Assembly: GCF_001659785.1 (NCBI RefSeq)
Contig: NZ_CP015961.1
Location: 2,232,001-2,296,000 of the forward strand
Direction of reading: 5' to 3'
Length of the DNA: 64,000 bases
From: Dietzia timorensis
GTDB taxonomy: Bacteria > Actinomycetota > Actinomycetes > Mycobacteriales > Mycobacteriaceae
The position numbers were made by a program, and so were the translations under genes. The first letter of the stretch is position 1. Each line of letters begins with the position of its first letter. The notes under the pieces were generated by a model. It saw only the letters and a list, made by a program, of their open reading frames with translations. It was not told where the DNA came from and searched no databases. Positions 26,992-35,699 of this stretch are shown here, one piece after another.

Positions 26992-27528
26992 TCACCCCGC
27001 CTGCTTGAGGAACGCGCCGACGTCCCGGCGCGTGCGGAGGCGATGGAACGCCAATCCATCAAGTGCAGGGTCGCTCATCGCCGAAAGATAGCGCTCTCGG
27101 TTCCGCGCAAAGGTGACCCACGACCACCATAGAACGGACTCCTCGCCTTTCCAGATCTTGAATACCGCAAGGCTCTCGCGGTTGCCGTTCCACAACGTTT
27201 GACGCCCAAAAACCCGACCGGCCGTCCGCCGCGTCAAACGCCACATCGTCAGCCAGCGGGGCGGATCGAGCCAGACCACCGTGTCGGCGTGTTCCCACAC
27301 CATGCGTCCGAGTTTGGATTGATAGTTCCCATCTATCACCCACTCAGGACCATCCAGCCGTGCCCGCACGACAGCGCGAAATTCGGGCGCCGGAGCCGCG
27401 GTCCAGTCCGGTCCCCAATGAAGTTCGTCGAGCTCTATGTGCGGGACATCGAGACGCTCGGCCAATGCTCGCGCGAAGGTGGATTTGCCGACCCCTGAGG
27501 TACCGACAACCGACACTCTTCGATACAT
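26992..27528 (-). CDS. P-loop NTPase, adenylate-kinase-like (topology-modulation/FlaR type)
   Basis: A 178-residue small nucleotide kinase-like ATPase. Walker A GTSGVGKSTFARAL is at residues 9-22. ELDELHWGP and WVIDGNYQSKLG follow in the order of the 'adenylate kinase and related kinases' group, and WLDPPRWLTMWRLTRRT is a lid-like basic helix. Its substrate is unknown. AAGGGC precedes the ATG. It is in the same direction as the PEP-mutase-like gene upstream. Confidence 0.78.
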   Translation of the reverse strand: MYRRVSVVGTSGVGKSTFARALAERLDVPHIELDELHWGPDWTAAPAPEFRAVVRARLDGPEWVIDGNYQSKLGRMVWEHADTVVWLDPPRWLTMWRLTRRTAGRVFGRQTLWNGNRESLAVFKIWKGEESVLWWSWVTFARNRERYLSAMSDPALDGLAFHRLRTRRDVGAFLKQAG

Positions 27529-27596
27529 CTACGCCCTTCGCATCGTTCGCCGAGTGCGGCGAGACCCGCTCGTGGATCTCGGCATCGCGGACGCGA

Positions 27597-28364
27597 TTAG
27601 TTCCTCCACGAGCCGAGCAGATCTTCAGTCCGTGCGGCGAGTGCCGCCTGCAGCAGCGGACCGAACGACACACGTTTGACGCCGAGCTCCGCGAGCTCGG
27701 GCAGACCGATGCCGCCGGGGATCGCCCCATTAACCGGGTGCGCGGTCACGTTGACCGGGAGCGACAACTCGGCGAGGATCAGCTCGAGCGCATTCCGGGA
27801 CGGTACCTTCACCGGGTACAGCGAATCGGCACCGGCGTCCTCGAGGAGGCGCAGTCGCTCGAGCACGTCGGCGAGCCGCTCGTCCTCGGATCCATCGCCG
27901 ATAAAGCCGTCGGTGCGCCCGTTGATCACCAGGTGCACGCCGGCTTCGTCCGCTGCCGAGCGGATCGCGCCGATGTAGTCCGCATGCTCTTGCGGGCTGC
28001 GGCGCGTGCCGGACGAATGCACGGTGTCCTCGACGTTGATGCCGACGGCGCCGGCCTCAAGCACGCGGCGCACGAGCTCACCTGGCTCGATGTCGTAGCC
28101 CGATTCGACGTCGACGGAGACGGGAATCTCCACGCCCGCGGCAATTCGGGCCGTCGCCTCGAGCAGCATGTCGAACGGCAAGCCTTCGCCGTCCTGGTAG
28201 CCGAGTGAGTCGGAGACGGGATGGGAACCGATTGTGAGTGCCTCGAATCCCGCCGCTTCGACGAGTTTCGCGGACCAGACGTCCCAGGCGGTGGGCAGCA
28301 CGAGCGGAAGCCCGCGATGGTGGAGGTCGAGAAATTCTTGGGCTTTCTGCGCATTAGTGGCCAT
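27597..28364 (-). CDS. Isocitrate lyase/PEP-mutase superfamily enzyme
   Basis: A 255-residue alpha/beta-barrel enzyme of the PEP mutase/isocitrate lyase superfamily, C-C or P-C bond chemistry on 2-oxo acids. Family features are LVLPTAWDVWSAKLVEAAG, the Mg-binding SVDVESGYD and NVEDTVHSSG, and INGRTDGFI. The strict catalytic KKCGH/CGR cysteine of true lyases is not present. ATG 28364 was chosen; the frame extends upstream without a plausible start. The exact reaction (carboxyphosphonoenolpyruvate mutase-like or oxaloacetase-like) is unknown. Confidence 0.83.
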   Translation of the reverse strand: MATNAQKAQEFLDLHHRGLPLVLPTAWDVWSAKLVEAAGFEALTIGSHPVSDSLGYQDGEGLPFDMLLEATARIAAGVEIPVSVDVESGYDIEPGELVRRVLEAGAVGINVEDTVHSSGTRRSPQEHADYIGAIRSAADEAGVHLVINGRTDGFIGDGSEDERLADVLERLRLLEDAGADSLYPVKVPSRNALELILAELSLPVNVTAHPVNGAIPGGIGLPELAELGVKRVSFGPLLQAALAARTEDLLGSWRN

Positions 28365-28559
28365 GCCCCACCATACGACCGGCGGCCGTCCGACGTCATC
28401 GAGCGACAAAGCCGCAGCCCCCGCGGCCCAGGCTGTACGCTCGGCTACTACCAACCGTGCATAGACTAATCCGGTGGCGCGGCGCCCGCCGATCACAGGG
28501 CCGCCGTCGGCCACCGGCAACACCTTTCATTTCCCGCCGAGGAAGATCGAGGCACTCAC

Positions 28560-29912
28560 ATGACGAACAGCCCGCAGACTTCCGAGACGCCGCAGTCGAA
28601 GCGGACCCGTTCGATGCTCATCGCCGCGTTCGGCACGATCGTCGAATGGTACGACTTCTCCATATACTTCTACGTCGCGACGATTCTCACCCGCGAGTTC
28701 TTCGGCGACCGCCCGGATTCACTGCTGCTCACGCTCGGGGTCGGCGCGGCCGGTTTCCTGTTTCGTCCTCTCGGGGCGATGGTGTTCGGCCACCTCGGCG
28801 ATCGCGTGGGTCGGCGCGCGGCGCTCGTCATTTCCGCTGGACTGATCTCGGTTTCGATGTTCGGCACAGCGATGCTCCCGGGGATCGAGACGGCCGGGAT
28901 CTGGGGCGGTATCGGGATGGTCGTACTCCGATGTGTCGCCGGATTCTCGGTTGGCGCCGAATACACCGGAACCATGGTGTACCTCATGGAGTCGGCCACG
29001 CCCGGGCGGCGCGGCCTCGCCACCTCGTGGGCCGCAGCGAACAGCGAAATCGGCTCGCTACTCGCCGTCGGTCTCGGCGCGTTGTTCGCGAGCATGCTCA
29101 CCCCCGACGCGATGCAGGAGTGGGGTTGGCGGATCCTGTTCGTCATCGGCGGCATCCTCGCGGCGATCATGATTCCCCTGCGCAGCATGCTCGAGGAAAC
29201 CGAGACGACCAAGCGCATCCAGACCGCGCAGCCGCGGGAGCGTGACGCCTCGCTGAAGTCGTGGCGATCCTCTCCCCTCGTGCTCGTACTGCGCCACCAG
29301 CCGCGCGCGGTGCTCGTCGCTTTCCTCATCTCCTCGATCGGCGCGACGAGCTACTTCCTCGGCATCACCTACGTTCCCACCTACCTCACCAACGAGGTCC
29401 ACCTCGCGGAGGCGGGTTCGCTCGGGCTCGGCACCATCGCGGCAGTCGTCGCGATCATCGTCACTCCCCTGTTCGGGCTACTCGCCGACCAGGTTGGGCG
29501 CAGGCGTTCGCTCATCGGGCTCGTCGTCGGGCTCGTGCTCACCACAGTCCCCGTGTATGCCCTGCTCCACGTCGGTTCGGACGGCGTCGGGATCATCGCG
29601 GCGTCCTTCCTCGCTGTTCCGGCAGCCGGCTGGAGCGCGATCGCCGCGTCCACGATCCCCGAACAATTCACCGCCGTAGGCCGCTTCTCCGGGATGGCCA
29701 TCGGCTACAACATCGCCACGGTCCTCTTCGGCGGGCTCTCCCCGCTCATCGCGACGGGCCTCATCGCCGCGACCGGAGTGTCCCTCGCGCCGGCGATCTA
29801 CGCCACGGTCATCTTCCTCGCCGCCGGCATTCCCGGCCTGATGCTGATGCGCAATATGAGCGGCGCCCAGCTCGACGAGGTAGACCGAGACGACATGCTC
29901 GTCGGCGTCTAA
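28560..29912 (+). CDS. MHS-family MFS transporter
   Basis: A 450-residue metabolite:H+ symporter. Motifs are FGTIVEWYDFSIYFYVA near residue 25, HLGDRVGRRAALV near 80, RCVAGFSVGAEYTG near 125, and TFPAM-like IPEQFTAVGRFSGMAIGYN near 370. About 12 membrane helices. It is distinct from the MHS transporter at 14850-16265, with a shorter tail. It is divergent from the PEP-mutase-like gene, so it may carry that enzyme's substrate, but nothing proves it. Confidence 0.85.
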   Translation: MTNSPQTSETPQSKRTRSMLIAAFGTIVEWYDFSIYFYVATILTREFFGDRPDSLLLTLGVGAAGFLFRPLGAMVFGHLGDRVGRRAALVISAGLISVSMFGTAMLPGIETAGIWGGIGMVVLRCVAGFSVGAEYTGTMVYLMESATPGRRGLATSWAAANSEIGSLLAVGLGALFASMLTPDAMQEWGWRILFVIGGILAAIMIPLRSMLEETETTKRIQTAQPRERDASLKSWRSSPLVLVLRHQPRAVLVAFLISSIGATSYFLGITYVPTYLTNEVHLAEAGSLGLGTIAAVVAIIVTPLFGLLADQVGRRRSLIGLVVGLVLTTVPVYALLHVGSDGVGIIAASFLAVPAAGWSAIAASTIPEQFTAVGRFSGMAIGYNIATVLFGGLSPLIATGLIAATGVSLAPAIYATVIFLAAGIPGLMLMRNMSGAQLDEVDRDDMLVGV

Positions 29913-29937
29913 CCTCCGTCCCTCGAACTTTGACGTC

Positions 29938-29953
29938 GGAGCCCCTGGGCTCC
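29938..29953 (+). terminator. Short GC hairpin after the MHS transporter gene
   Basis: GGAGCCC (29938-29944) pairs with GGGCTCC (29947-29953). There is no T-tract, so termination is uncertain. Confidence 0.35.
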
Positions 29954-30082
29954 CGGGTCCACGCATTATTTCGGCGCCGATAAAGATTTCCTAGCGTAGA
30001 ATGGTTCGTGATGATGCTGGTCTCGAACTCGGGGGCGCCGTCATCATCTCCCGTGGCCGAGCCCCCCAGCGAAGGGGTAGTC

Positions 30083-31054
30083 ATGAGCACCGACGCTTTC
30101 ACCACCGGTCGCCCACCTGTTTTCGATCCCGCCACCCGTCCTTTCGGCGTCCTCGTCGGCTTCGATGGTTCCGAAAACGCGAAGGCGGCACTGGACTACG
30201 CTGCCGAGGCCGCGCGGTTGCGAGAGACCCGGCTCACCGTCGTCACCGCGTACCGCCTTCCCAGGCACTTTTATCCGAACTACGCCTCGCTTCCCAAGGA
30301 CGATGAGGACGAACAGCGCAGCAAGCGCGCCGAGGAGATACTCGAGGGCGCGCGCACGCACCTCGGTGCATTTCCGGGTGATGTCCAGTTCCTCATCGCC
30401 ACGGGACATGCGACGGAGGTCTTCCGGGACATGTCCGCCGAGGCGCAACTCACTGTGGTCGGCTCTCGTGGGCGCGGCGGTTTCATGGGTCTGCTCGTCG
30501 GCTCGGTCGCCACAGCGCTGCCACCGCACGCGGCATCACCGGTGGTGGTCGTTCCCTCGAACGTGCAGGACGCCGCTGCCGATGACGGCGGAGCCGCGCT
30601 CACCGGCCCGGTCGTCGCCGGCGTCGACGGTTCTGCCGCCAGTAGAATCGTTGAACTCCAGGCCGCGCAGGCCGCGAAGGAGCGCGGCGCGGTCCTACAG
30701 ATCCTCATGGTCATGCCGCCGCCGGACTCCCTGGCCAGCTGGTACCCGGAACTCGTGCAGCAATCTGCCATCGACGCGCGCCGATCCGCGTACGAGGATT
30801 GGCTCGACGCCGAGCGCCGCTGGTTGCAAGGGCACTTCCCCGACCTCAAAATCACGCGTCACCTCGCCTACGGCGACCCCGTCACTACTCTTGTTGACAG
30901 CTCGAATTCTGCGCAGCTGATCGTCGTGGGCACCCGTGGTCGAGGCGCCGTCGCAGGCACCGTCCTAGGGTCGGTATCCCGCGAGCTGCTCCAACAGAAG
31001 GTAGGCGCCGTGATGGTCGTCCCCGAACTACGCGACCCGCGCGCCGAGGACTAA
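30083..31054 (+). CDS. Tandem universal stress protein
   Basis: A 323-residue cytoplasmic protein with two Usp domains (about 15-150 and 165-315). Each carries the ATP-binding loop: GSRGRGGFMGLLVGSVA and GTRGRGAVAGTVLGSVS, followed by PVVVVP and AVMVVP strands. Such tandem ATP-binding Usp proteins are part of actinobacterial hypoxia and stress regulons. ATG 30083 has AAGGGG upstream; a longer frame from 30008 is less likely. The promoter region (about 29990) contains TAGAAT. Confidence 0.9.
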   Translation: MSTDAFTTGRPPVFDPATRPFGVLVGFDGSENAKAALDYAAEAARLRETRLTVVTAYRLPRHFYPNYASLPKDDEDEQRSKRAEEILEGARTHLGAFPGDVQFLIATGHATEVFRDMSAEAQLTVVGSRGRGGFMGLLVGSVATALPPHAASPVVVVPSNVQDAAADDGGAALTGPVVAGVDGSAASRIVELQAAQAAKERGAVLQILMVMPPPDSLASWYPELVQQSAIDARRSAYEDWLDAERRWLQGHFPDLKITRHLAYGDPVTTLVDSSNSAQLIVVGTRGRGAVAGTVLGSVSRELLQQKVGAVMVVPELRDPRAED

Positions 31055-31075
31055 AACCGCGCGCCGCGTTAAGCG

Positions 31076-31097
31076 GCCGCGGCTCCGTGGCCGCGGC
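31076..31097. terminator. GC-rich hairpin between convergent genes
   Basis: GCCGCGGC (31076-31083) repeats at 31090-31097; since the octamer is self-complementary, the two copies form an 8-bp stem with a 6-base loop. It sits directly between two stop codons. Confidence 0.5.
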
Positions 31098-31895
31098 TCA
31101 GCGGCCGTGGAACTCATCCATCGTGTTGTTCACGCCGAGGAAGTTCATCAGCTTGTCGAAGGCCGGAGCAGGTAGCAGACGGGCCGCCGGGAGATAACGG
31201 ACGAACGGCGGCATGATGAGCTGCTTCTTGCCCGCCTCGATCGCCGCTACCATCTTCTCGGCGACGTCATCCTCGTGGAGGATCGGCAGGAGCAGCGGGA
31301 ACTTGGTCTGCACGCCGTCGAACATGCCCGTATCGATGTAGAACGGGCACACGACGAGCGAATCCACGCCGCTTCGCGACTTCTGCAGTTCGGCGCGCAG
31401 CGATTCGGCGAAACCGAAGGCGGCAAACTTACTCGCGGAGTAATCGGTCTGCTTCGCAACACCGACCATGCCCGCCGCGCTCGCGACGGTCACGACCATG
31501 CCCTTGCGGCGCTCGACCATCCCGCCGAGGAACGCACGGGTGGTCCAGTACAGGGACTTGGTGTTGACGTCGAAGGTCCGGTCGATCTCCGACTCGCTGG
31601 CCTCGAGAAGCGGTTTGCCCGTGACGACGCCGGCGTTGTTCACGAGGATGTCGATATCGCCAACCTTTTCCGCGGTGAGGGCCACATCTTCGCGGTTCGT
31701 GACGTCGACAGTGTAGGCGTCGCAGGTGCCGCCCTTCGCGCGGATCTCTTCGGCGACCTTCTCCCCCGACTCGGCCGATAGGTCCCACACGATCACGTGC
31801 GCACCACGCGCCGCGGACTTGAGCGCGAGCAGGCGCCCGATGCCGTTGCCGCCGCCGGTGATGAGAATTCGAGCATTGCGCAGGTCGTGACGCAC
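31098..31895 (-). CDS. Short-chain dehydrogenase/reductase (17-beta-HSD/RDH10-like)
   Basis: A 265-residue SDR with TGGGNGIGRLLAL cofactor loop, NNAGVVTG, a catalytic Ser in VASAAGMVG and YSASKFA. The C-terminal part (PPFVRYLPAARLLPAPAFDK) resembles the membrane-associated retinol/17-beta-hydroxysteroid dehydrogenase group. The GTG start has GGAAGGAC at 8 bases. The substrate is a guess: a hydrophobic alcohol or ketone. Confidence 0.85.
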   Translation of the reverse strand: MRHDLRNARILITGGGNGIGRLLALKSAARGAHVIVWDLSAESGEKVAEEIRAKGGTCDAYTVDVTNREDVALTAEKVGDIDILVNNAGVVTGKPLLEASESEIDRTFDVNTKSLYWTTRAFLGGMVERRKGMVVTVASAAGMVGVAKQTDYSASKFAAFGFAESLRAELQKSRSGVDSLVVCPFYIDTGMFDGVQTKFPLLLPILHEDDVAEKMVAAIEAGKKQLIMPPFVRYLPAARLLPAPAFDKLMNFLGVNNTMDEFHGR

Positions 31896-32011
31896 GTAGA
31901 AGTCCTTCCCTCAAACGAGTGCCGGCCTCCGGTGAATGTGGCCGACCTCATCGATATTACCCGCAAGTAAGTTGTGTCTCGACGTCGCGCCCTCCACGAG
32001 GACTCCCGCGC

Positions 32012-32608
32012 CTAGCCGCGTCGAAACCACTTACGGGATTTCTTCTTTCTTGTCGAACCGCTTTTCGCTACGGTCGCCTCCGCTTCACCAGGACAAGAAA
32101 TCGGCGCAAATGCGTCCCCATTGGCGTCGAGCAACGACGCCTCGTTGTCGACGCCGGCGATGGTCAGCACCCGGTCGATGAGGATGTCTCCATCAATCTC
32201 GGCCTCAAGTTCCTCGTCCCGTCCCTCGAATACGAAGAGGCTCTCCTCCGCCAACGGCTCGCCCCAGTTCGAGTCGCTCTCTTCGTCTCCAGTACACAAG
32301 TGCCTGCGCAGCCGGCCATCGACGAACACACGAAAATCCGCGAACCCCACCGAGGACACACTCGATGCTGCAATCACCGTCCCAGGAAGTCCGATTCGTT
32401 CGGTCTCGATCGCCTCGGCCAACGCGTCCGCGTAACCCGCGACGGCGGTGTAGCACTCCCCTCGTACGACGCATACGTGCTCGGGTTGCGAGCGCAAAAG
32501 CGCTTCCTCGGCCGCCATCGCGCTTCCGACCGGCGCAATTCCCAACACCGCGAGGTGCTCGTCAGCGAGCACCGTGTCAGCAACAATCGCCATCGTGTTG
32601 AGCCCCAT
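32012..32608 (-). CDS. Hypothetical protein with basic C-terminal tail
   Basis: A 198-residue protein I do not recognise. The N-terminal part is alpha/beta (ADTVLADEHLAVLGIAPVG, then EHVCVVRGECYTAVAGYADAL), the middle is acidic (EGRDEELEAEIDGDILID), and the end is strongly basic (STRKKKSRKWFRRG), which could contact nucleic acid or membrane. It has a good Shine-Dalgarno (GGAGG, 5 bases before ATG 32608). No signal peptide or membrane helix. Confidence 0.6.
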   Translation of the reverse strand: MGLNTMAIVADTVLADEHLAVLGIAPVGSAMAAEEALLRSQPEHVCVVRGECYTAVAGYADALAEAIETERIGLPGTVIAASSVSSVGFADFRVFVDGRLRRHLCTGDEESDSNWGEPLAEESLFVFEGRDEELEAEIDGDILIDRVLTIAGVDNEASLLDANGDAFAPISCPGEAEATVAKSGSTRKKKSRKWFRRG

Positions 32609-32784
32609 GGATCCTCCTCTTTCCCACTCTTGCCATGTACTCCACCGATGTGATGTGTCGACGGCTGGAAACGTTCCGTCCCTGCAAAGATGGCGTCATG
32701 TCCACCGGCCATCGGTTGGAAGCATCGCGCGGTTCTCCCGGCGAATGAGCGATAATGCGTCTAGATCAACGCGAGGAGAACACA

Positions 32785-33027
32785 GTGAAAACCATGACCT
32801 GCCGCCAGCTCGGCGGCCCGTGCGACCAGGAATTCAAAGGCGAGACGGCCGACGACATCATCAATGCCCAGGATCGACACTTGCGCGATGCTGCTCGGGG
32901 CGGGGACGAATCGCATGTTCCGGCGCACGAGGACATGAAGAAGCGGTGGCTCAACCCCATCAAGGGCATGGGCTGGTACCGCGGGATCAAGAAGGATTTC
33001 GCGGCGCTTCCCGAAATCGAGACCTAG
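32785..33027 (+). CDS. DUF1059 family protein
   Basis: An 80-residue protein with the DUF1059 pattern: MTCRQLGGPCDQEFKGETADDI, with two cysteines and HLRDAARGGDESHVPAHEDMK in the role of the family's His-rich segment. It may bind metal; the function is unknown. The GTG at 32785 is favoured by GAGGAG 8 bases upstream over the ATG at 32794. Confidence 0.8.
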   Translation: MKTMTCRQLGGPCDQEFKGETADDIINAQDRHLRDAARGGDESHVPAHEDMKKRWLNPIKGMGWYRGIKKDFAALPEIET

Positions 33028-33137
33028 CGTCTGTGCACGTCATCGCATTGGCAGCGACCTCATGAATTCTGCTACGGTGGTCGCGGCCTTCGGGCCACTA
33101 GCGCATCGATGACACGACACGCGGGGTCTATTCCAGC

Positions 33138-33187
33138 TCTCCTGACACGGCACGGTCGATCGCATTACACCGCCGACTGTCAGGAGA
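33138..33187 (+). promoter_or_regulatory. Hairpin that encloses the ribosome-binding site of the DHA2 efflux gene
   Basis: Perfect 10-bp arms TCTCCTGACA (33138-33147) and TGTCAGGAGA (33178-33187). Inner pairings CGG/CCG and CGGT/ACCG extend the stem to about 17 pairs around a 12-base loop. The 3' arm contains the Shine-Dalgarno AGGAG of the gene starting at 33192, so the folded mRNA would hide it. It could work as a translational switch, or as an operator. Confidence 0.65.
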
Positions 33188-33191
33188 TTCG

Positions 33192-34628
33192 ATGTCCCTT
33201 GCCCAATCCGTCCGACCCCGCTCCACGGAGCGTGTAGGCGGGATTATCGCCGTTGCCGCCGCAGCAGCATTTCTCGCCACCTTCAACGAAACCTTTCTCA
33301 ACGTCGCGTTCTCGCCGATCATGAGCGATTTCGGCGTAGACGTGAGCACCGTACAGTGGCTCACGACCGGGTACCTACTCGTCGCCGCGATGTTCGTTCC
33401 TGTCGCCACGGTCGTCTACCACCGCTACCCCACCCGGGCGCTGTTCGTCTCGGTGGTCGCGCTCATGGCCGCCGGTTCGGTCGTCGGCGCGCTCGCTCCG
33501 ACATTCGAGGTGCTCCTCGCCGGACGCCTCCTGCAGGCCATCGGCACGGGCTTGCTCACCCCGATTGGCATGAACATCGTGCTCGCGGTCTCGCCGCGCG
33601 AAAGGCTCGGCCTCAACATGGGCATCATGGCCGCGATGACCACCCTCGGTCCTTCGCTGGCGATCGTGCTCTCGGGCGCGCTGCTCTCCATCGGTCCATG
33701 GACGATGCTCATGTGGGTGTTCTTCGCCCTTACCGTCGTCGTCATGCTCGCCGCCACGCTCCTACTTCGCAATGTCGCCGACCTCCGCCGACCCACGTTG
33801 GACGTTCTTTCTTTCCTGCTGGTCGCCGTCGGCCTGGTCGGTGTGCTCTACGGCGTGAGCGAAGTGTTCGCTGGGTCCGCGCTGCTTGCCGCCACAGCTT
33901 TCGTCGTCGGACTCATCGCTCTGGCGCTGTTCGCCGTCCGCCAGCGCCGCATCGCCAATCCGCTCATCGATCTACGTCCGCTCGCCGAGAAGAAGTTCGT
34001 CCTCGGCCTGTTCATGACCATGCTCGGATTGCTCTTCGTTTTCGCGATGAACGTCGTGATCCCGCTCTTCCTCCAAGCCGCTCGCGGTGCATCGCCCATG
34101 ACCGCCTCGCTCGCGTTGGCCCCGGGAATTCTGCTCACCGTCGTCATGGGCCCGATTGCCGGCCGCCGCTTCGACATTCGAGGCGGCAAGGTCTCCATTC
34201 CGCTCGGGTTCTGCGTGATGGCCGTATTCGTCGCGCTCGTGGGCCTCGCTGCCGGGTCGGCCCCGATCACGGTATTCGCGCTGTTCTACATCCCTGCCGT
34301 GTTGGCAACCGCGTTCGTCATCGGTCCGGCGCAGACCTTCGCGCTCACAAGCCTCGATCGAGACAGCAGCACGCACGGCGTCACCGTCGTGGCCACGGGC
34401 TTCCAGATCGCGGGCTGCCTCGGCACGTCACTGGCCGCCGGGATCTATGGCGCGCTCGCCGGTTCCGAGCGAAACAGTGGCGCGACCGAGGTCGACTCGC
34501 TTCTCACCGGATTCCACGGGGCGGTCGCCTTGGTTGTCATGACGTCGCTCATCGGAATCGCCCTGGCCGTGCTCGCCTTCCGCTCATCTTCCAAGCGGAT
34601 CGGGCACGAGCTGCAGCCTGTCGCCTGA
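33192..34628 (+). CDS. DHA2-family (EmrB/QacA type) efflux MFS transporter
   Basis: A 478-residue drug:H+ antiporter-2-type protein with 12-14 membrane segments. Features include FLATFNETFLNVAFSPI in TM1, VQWLTTGYLLVAAMFVP in TM2, and the motif C-like region GTGLLTPIGMNIVLAVSP in TM4-5. The start ATG is 5 bases after AGGAG. It has no linked regulator; control may lie in the RNA hairpin covering its ribosome-binding site. Likely multidrug or lipid export. Confidence 0.85.
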   Translation: MSLAQSVRPRSTERVGGIIAVAAAAAFLATFNETFLNVAFSPIMSDFGVDVSTVQWLTTGYLLVAAMFVPVATVVYHRYPTRALFVSVVALMAAGSVVGALAPTFEVLLAGRLLQAIGTGLLTPIGMNIVLAVSPRERLGLNMGIMAAMTTLGPSLAIVLSGALLSIGPWTMLMWVFFALTVVVMLAATLLLRNVADLRRPTLDVLSFLLVAVGLVGVLYGVSEVFAGSALLAATAFVVGLIALALFAVRQRRIANPLIDLRPLAEKKFVLGLFMTMLGLLFVFAMNVVIPLFLQAARGASPMTASLALAPGILLTVVMGPIAGRRFDIRGGKVSIPLGFCVMAVFVALVGLAAGSAPITVFALFYIPAVLATAFVIGPAQTFALTSLDRDSSTHGVTVVATGFQIAGCLGTSLAAGIYGALAGSERNSGATEVDSLLTGFHGAVALVVMTSLIGIALAVLAFRSSSKRIGHELQPVA

Positions 34629-34678
34629 CTGCGCGGCCCCGCCTGGCGAGACTCAGCCTGGACCGCGAGCGCGGCCGT

Positions 34679-35029
34679 TCAGAGGATGTCACCGTCGACG
34701 TAAAACCAGCGCCCGTGCTCGCGGAGGAAGCGTGAGCGTTCGTGGAGAATCCCAAGACCGCCGCCATCCTCTATAAAAGTAGCGCGAAACTCCACGATCC
34801 CCTGGGAATCGTCGGGTCCGCCGTCATGGGTGTCGACAATCTGTAGTCCGCGCCACCGCGGGTTGTCCCCCAGATCCAATGACGTCGGGCGCGTGGACGG
34901 ATGCCACGTGCGCAGCAGCCACCGTGTGTCTGCGGAGCGGAATGCGTCGAACCGCGAGCGCATGAGTGCCTCGGCGGTGGCGGGCTCGGATGTGGCGGGC
35001 TCGGCGGGCTGGCGTTGTTCGTCGCTCAT
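34679..35029 (-). CDS. YchJ-like (UPF0225) NTF2-fold protein
   Basis: A 116-residue protein matching the central domain of YchJ/UPF0225: MRSRFDAFRSADTRWLLRTW, WHPSTRPTSLDL, GIVEFRATF, then LHERSRFLREHGRWFYVDGD. The SEC-C zinc motifs seen at the N-terminus of E. coli YchJ are missing, as is usual in actinobacterial members. ATG 35029. It is divergent from the acyltransferase gene with a 45-base gap. The function is unknown. Confidence 0.8.
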   Translation of the reverse strand: MSDEQRQPAEPATSEPATAEALMRSRFDAFRSADTRWLLRTWHPSTRPTSLDLGDNPRWRGLQIVDTHDGGPDDSQGIVEFRATFIEDGGGLGILHERSRFLREHGRWFYVDGDIL

Positions 35030-35074
35030 CGATTTTCGATCCTATCGGCATCGTGACGGCGCTAGGGTTGAGGA

Positions 35075-35638
35075 ATGATTCGACGGCTCATCGCTCGCGC
35101 GTTCTGGACCTTCAGCAAGTGGCGCCTGGTATCGGAACCGGCGCCTTCGAGGCCGTCGGTGATGGTCGGGGCGCCGCACACGTCGAATTGGGATTTCATC
35201 CTCATGCTCGCCGTGGCGTGGAGCGTCGGGGTGCACATGAGATGGATGGGTAAGCATAGTCTATTTTCCGGCTGGCGCGGACCGCTCATGCGTGCTCTCG
35301 GTGGAATCCCCATCGACCGTGAGAATGCCCAGACCGCGGTCGAGGACATCGTCTCCCGCTTACACTCCGGTGAATCATTTTGCCTGGTCATCACACCTGA
35401 CGGCACGCGTAAGGGGCACTCGCACTGGAAGTCCGGCTTCTACCGGATCGCGCGCGAGACCGGCATGCCCATCGTGCTGTGCTACATCGATAGAAACACG
35501 ATGACCTCCGGGCTTGGACCGACGCTGGAGCTCACCGGGAACGTCGGCGCCGACATGGACAGAATCCGCGAGTTCTATGCCGACAAGTCGGGTTTCGCCC
35601 CGGAGAACCGCATCGAGCCGCGCCTGCGGGAGGAATGA
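35075..35638 (+). CDS. PlsC-like acyltransferase (1-acylglycerol-3-phosphate acyltransferase family)
   Basis: A 187-residue membrane-associated acyltransferase. The catalytic HX4D is seen in APHTSNWDF (residues about 33-41), the glycerophosphate-binding ALGGIPIDREN near 72, and ITPDGTRKGHSHWKSGF near 107 corresponds to motif III (FPEGTRS-like). It is shorter than true PlsC (about 240), a form often found in Actinobacteria for acylation of phospho- or glycolipids. Confidence 0.82.
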   Translation: MIRRLIARAFWTFSKWRLVSEPAPSRPSVMVGAPHTSNWDFILMLAVAWSVGVHMRWMGKHSLFSGWRGPLMRALGGIPIDRENAQTAVEDIVSRLHSGESFCLVITPDGTRKGHSHWKSGFYRIARETGMPIVLCYIDRNTMTSGLGPTLELTGNVGADMDRIREFYADKSGFAPENRIEPRLREE

Positions 35639-35687
35639 GCTGCGCGCGACGGCAGCTTCGCGACAGTCAGGGTGACTCACGCGGCGG

Positions 35688-35693
35688 TATTCT
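35688..35693 (+). promoter_or_regulatory. Candidate -10 box of a leaderless arr transcript
   Basis: TATTCT lies 6 bases before the ATG of arr, with no Shine-Dalgarno between them. Transcription would start at or next to the ATG. No good -35 is seen. Confidence 0.4.
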
Positions 35694-35699
35694 TGGCTG

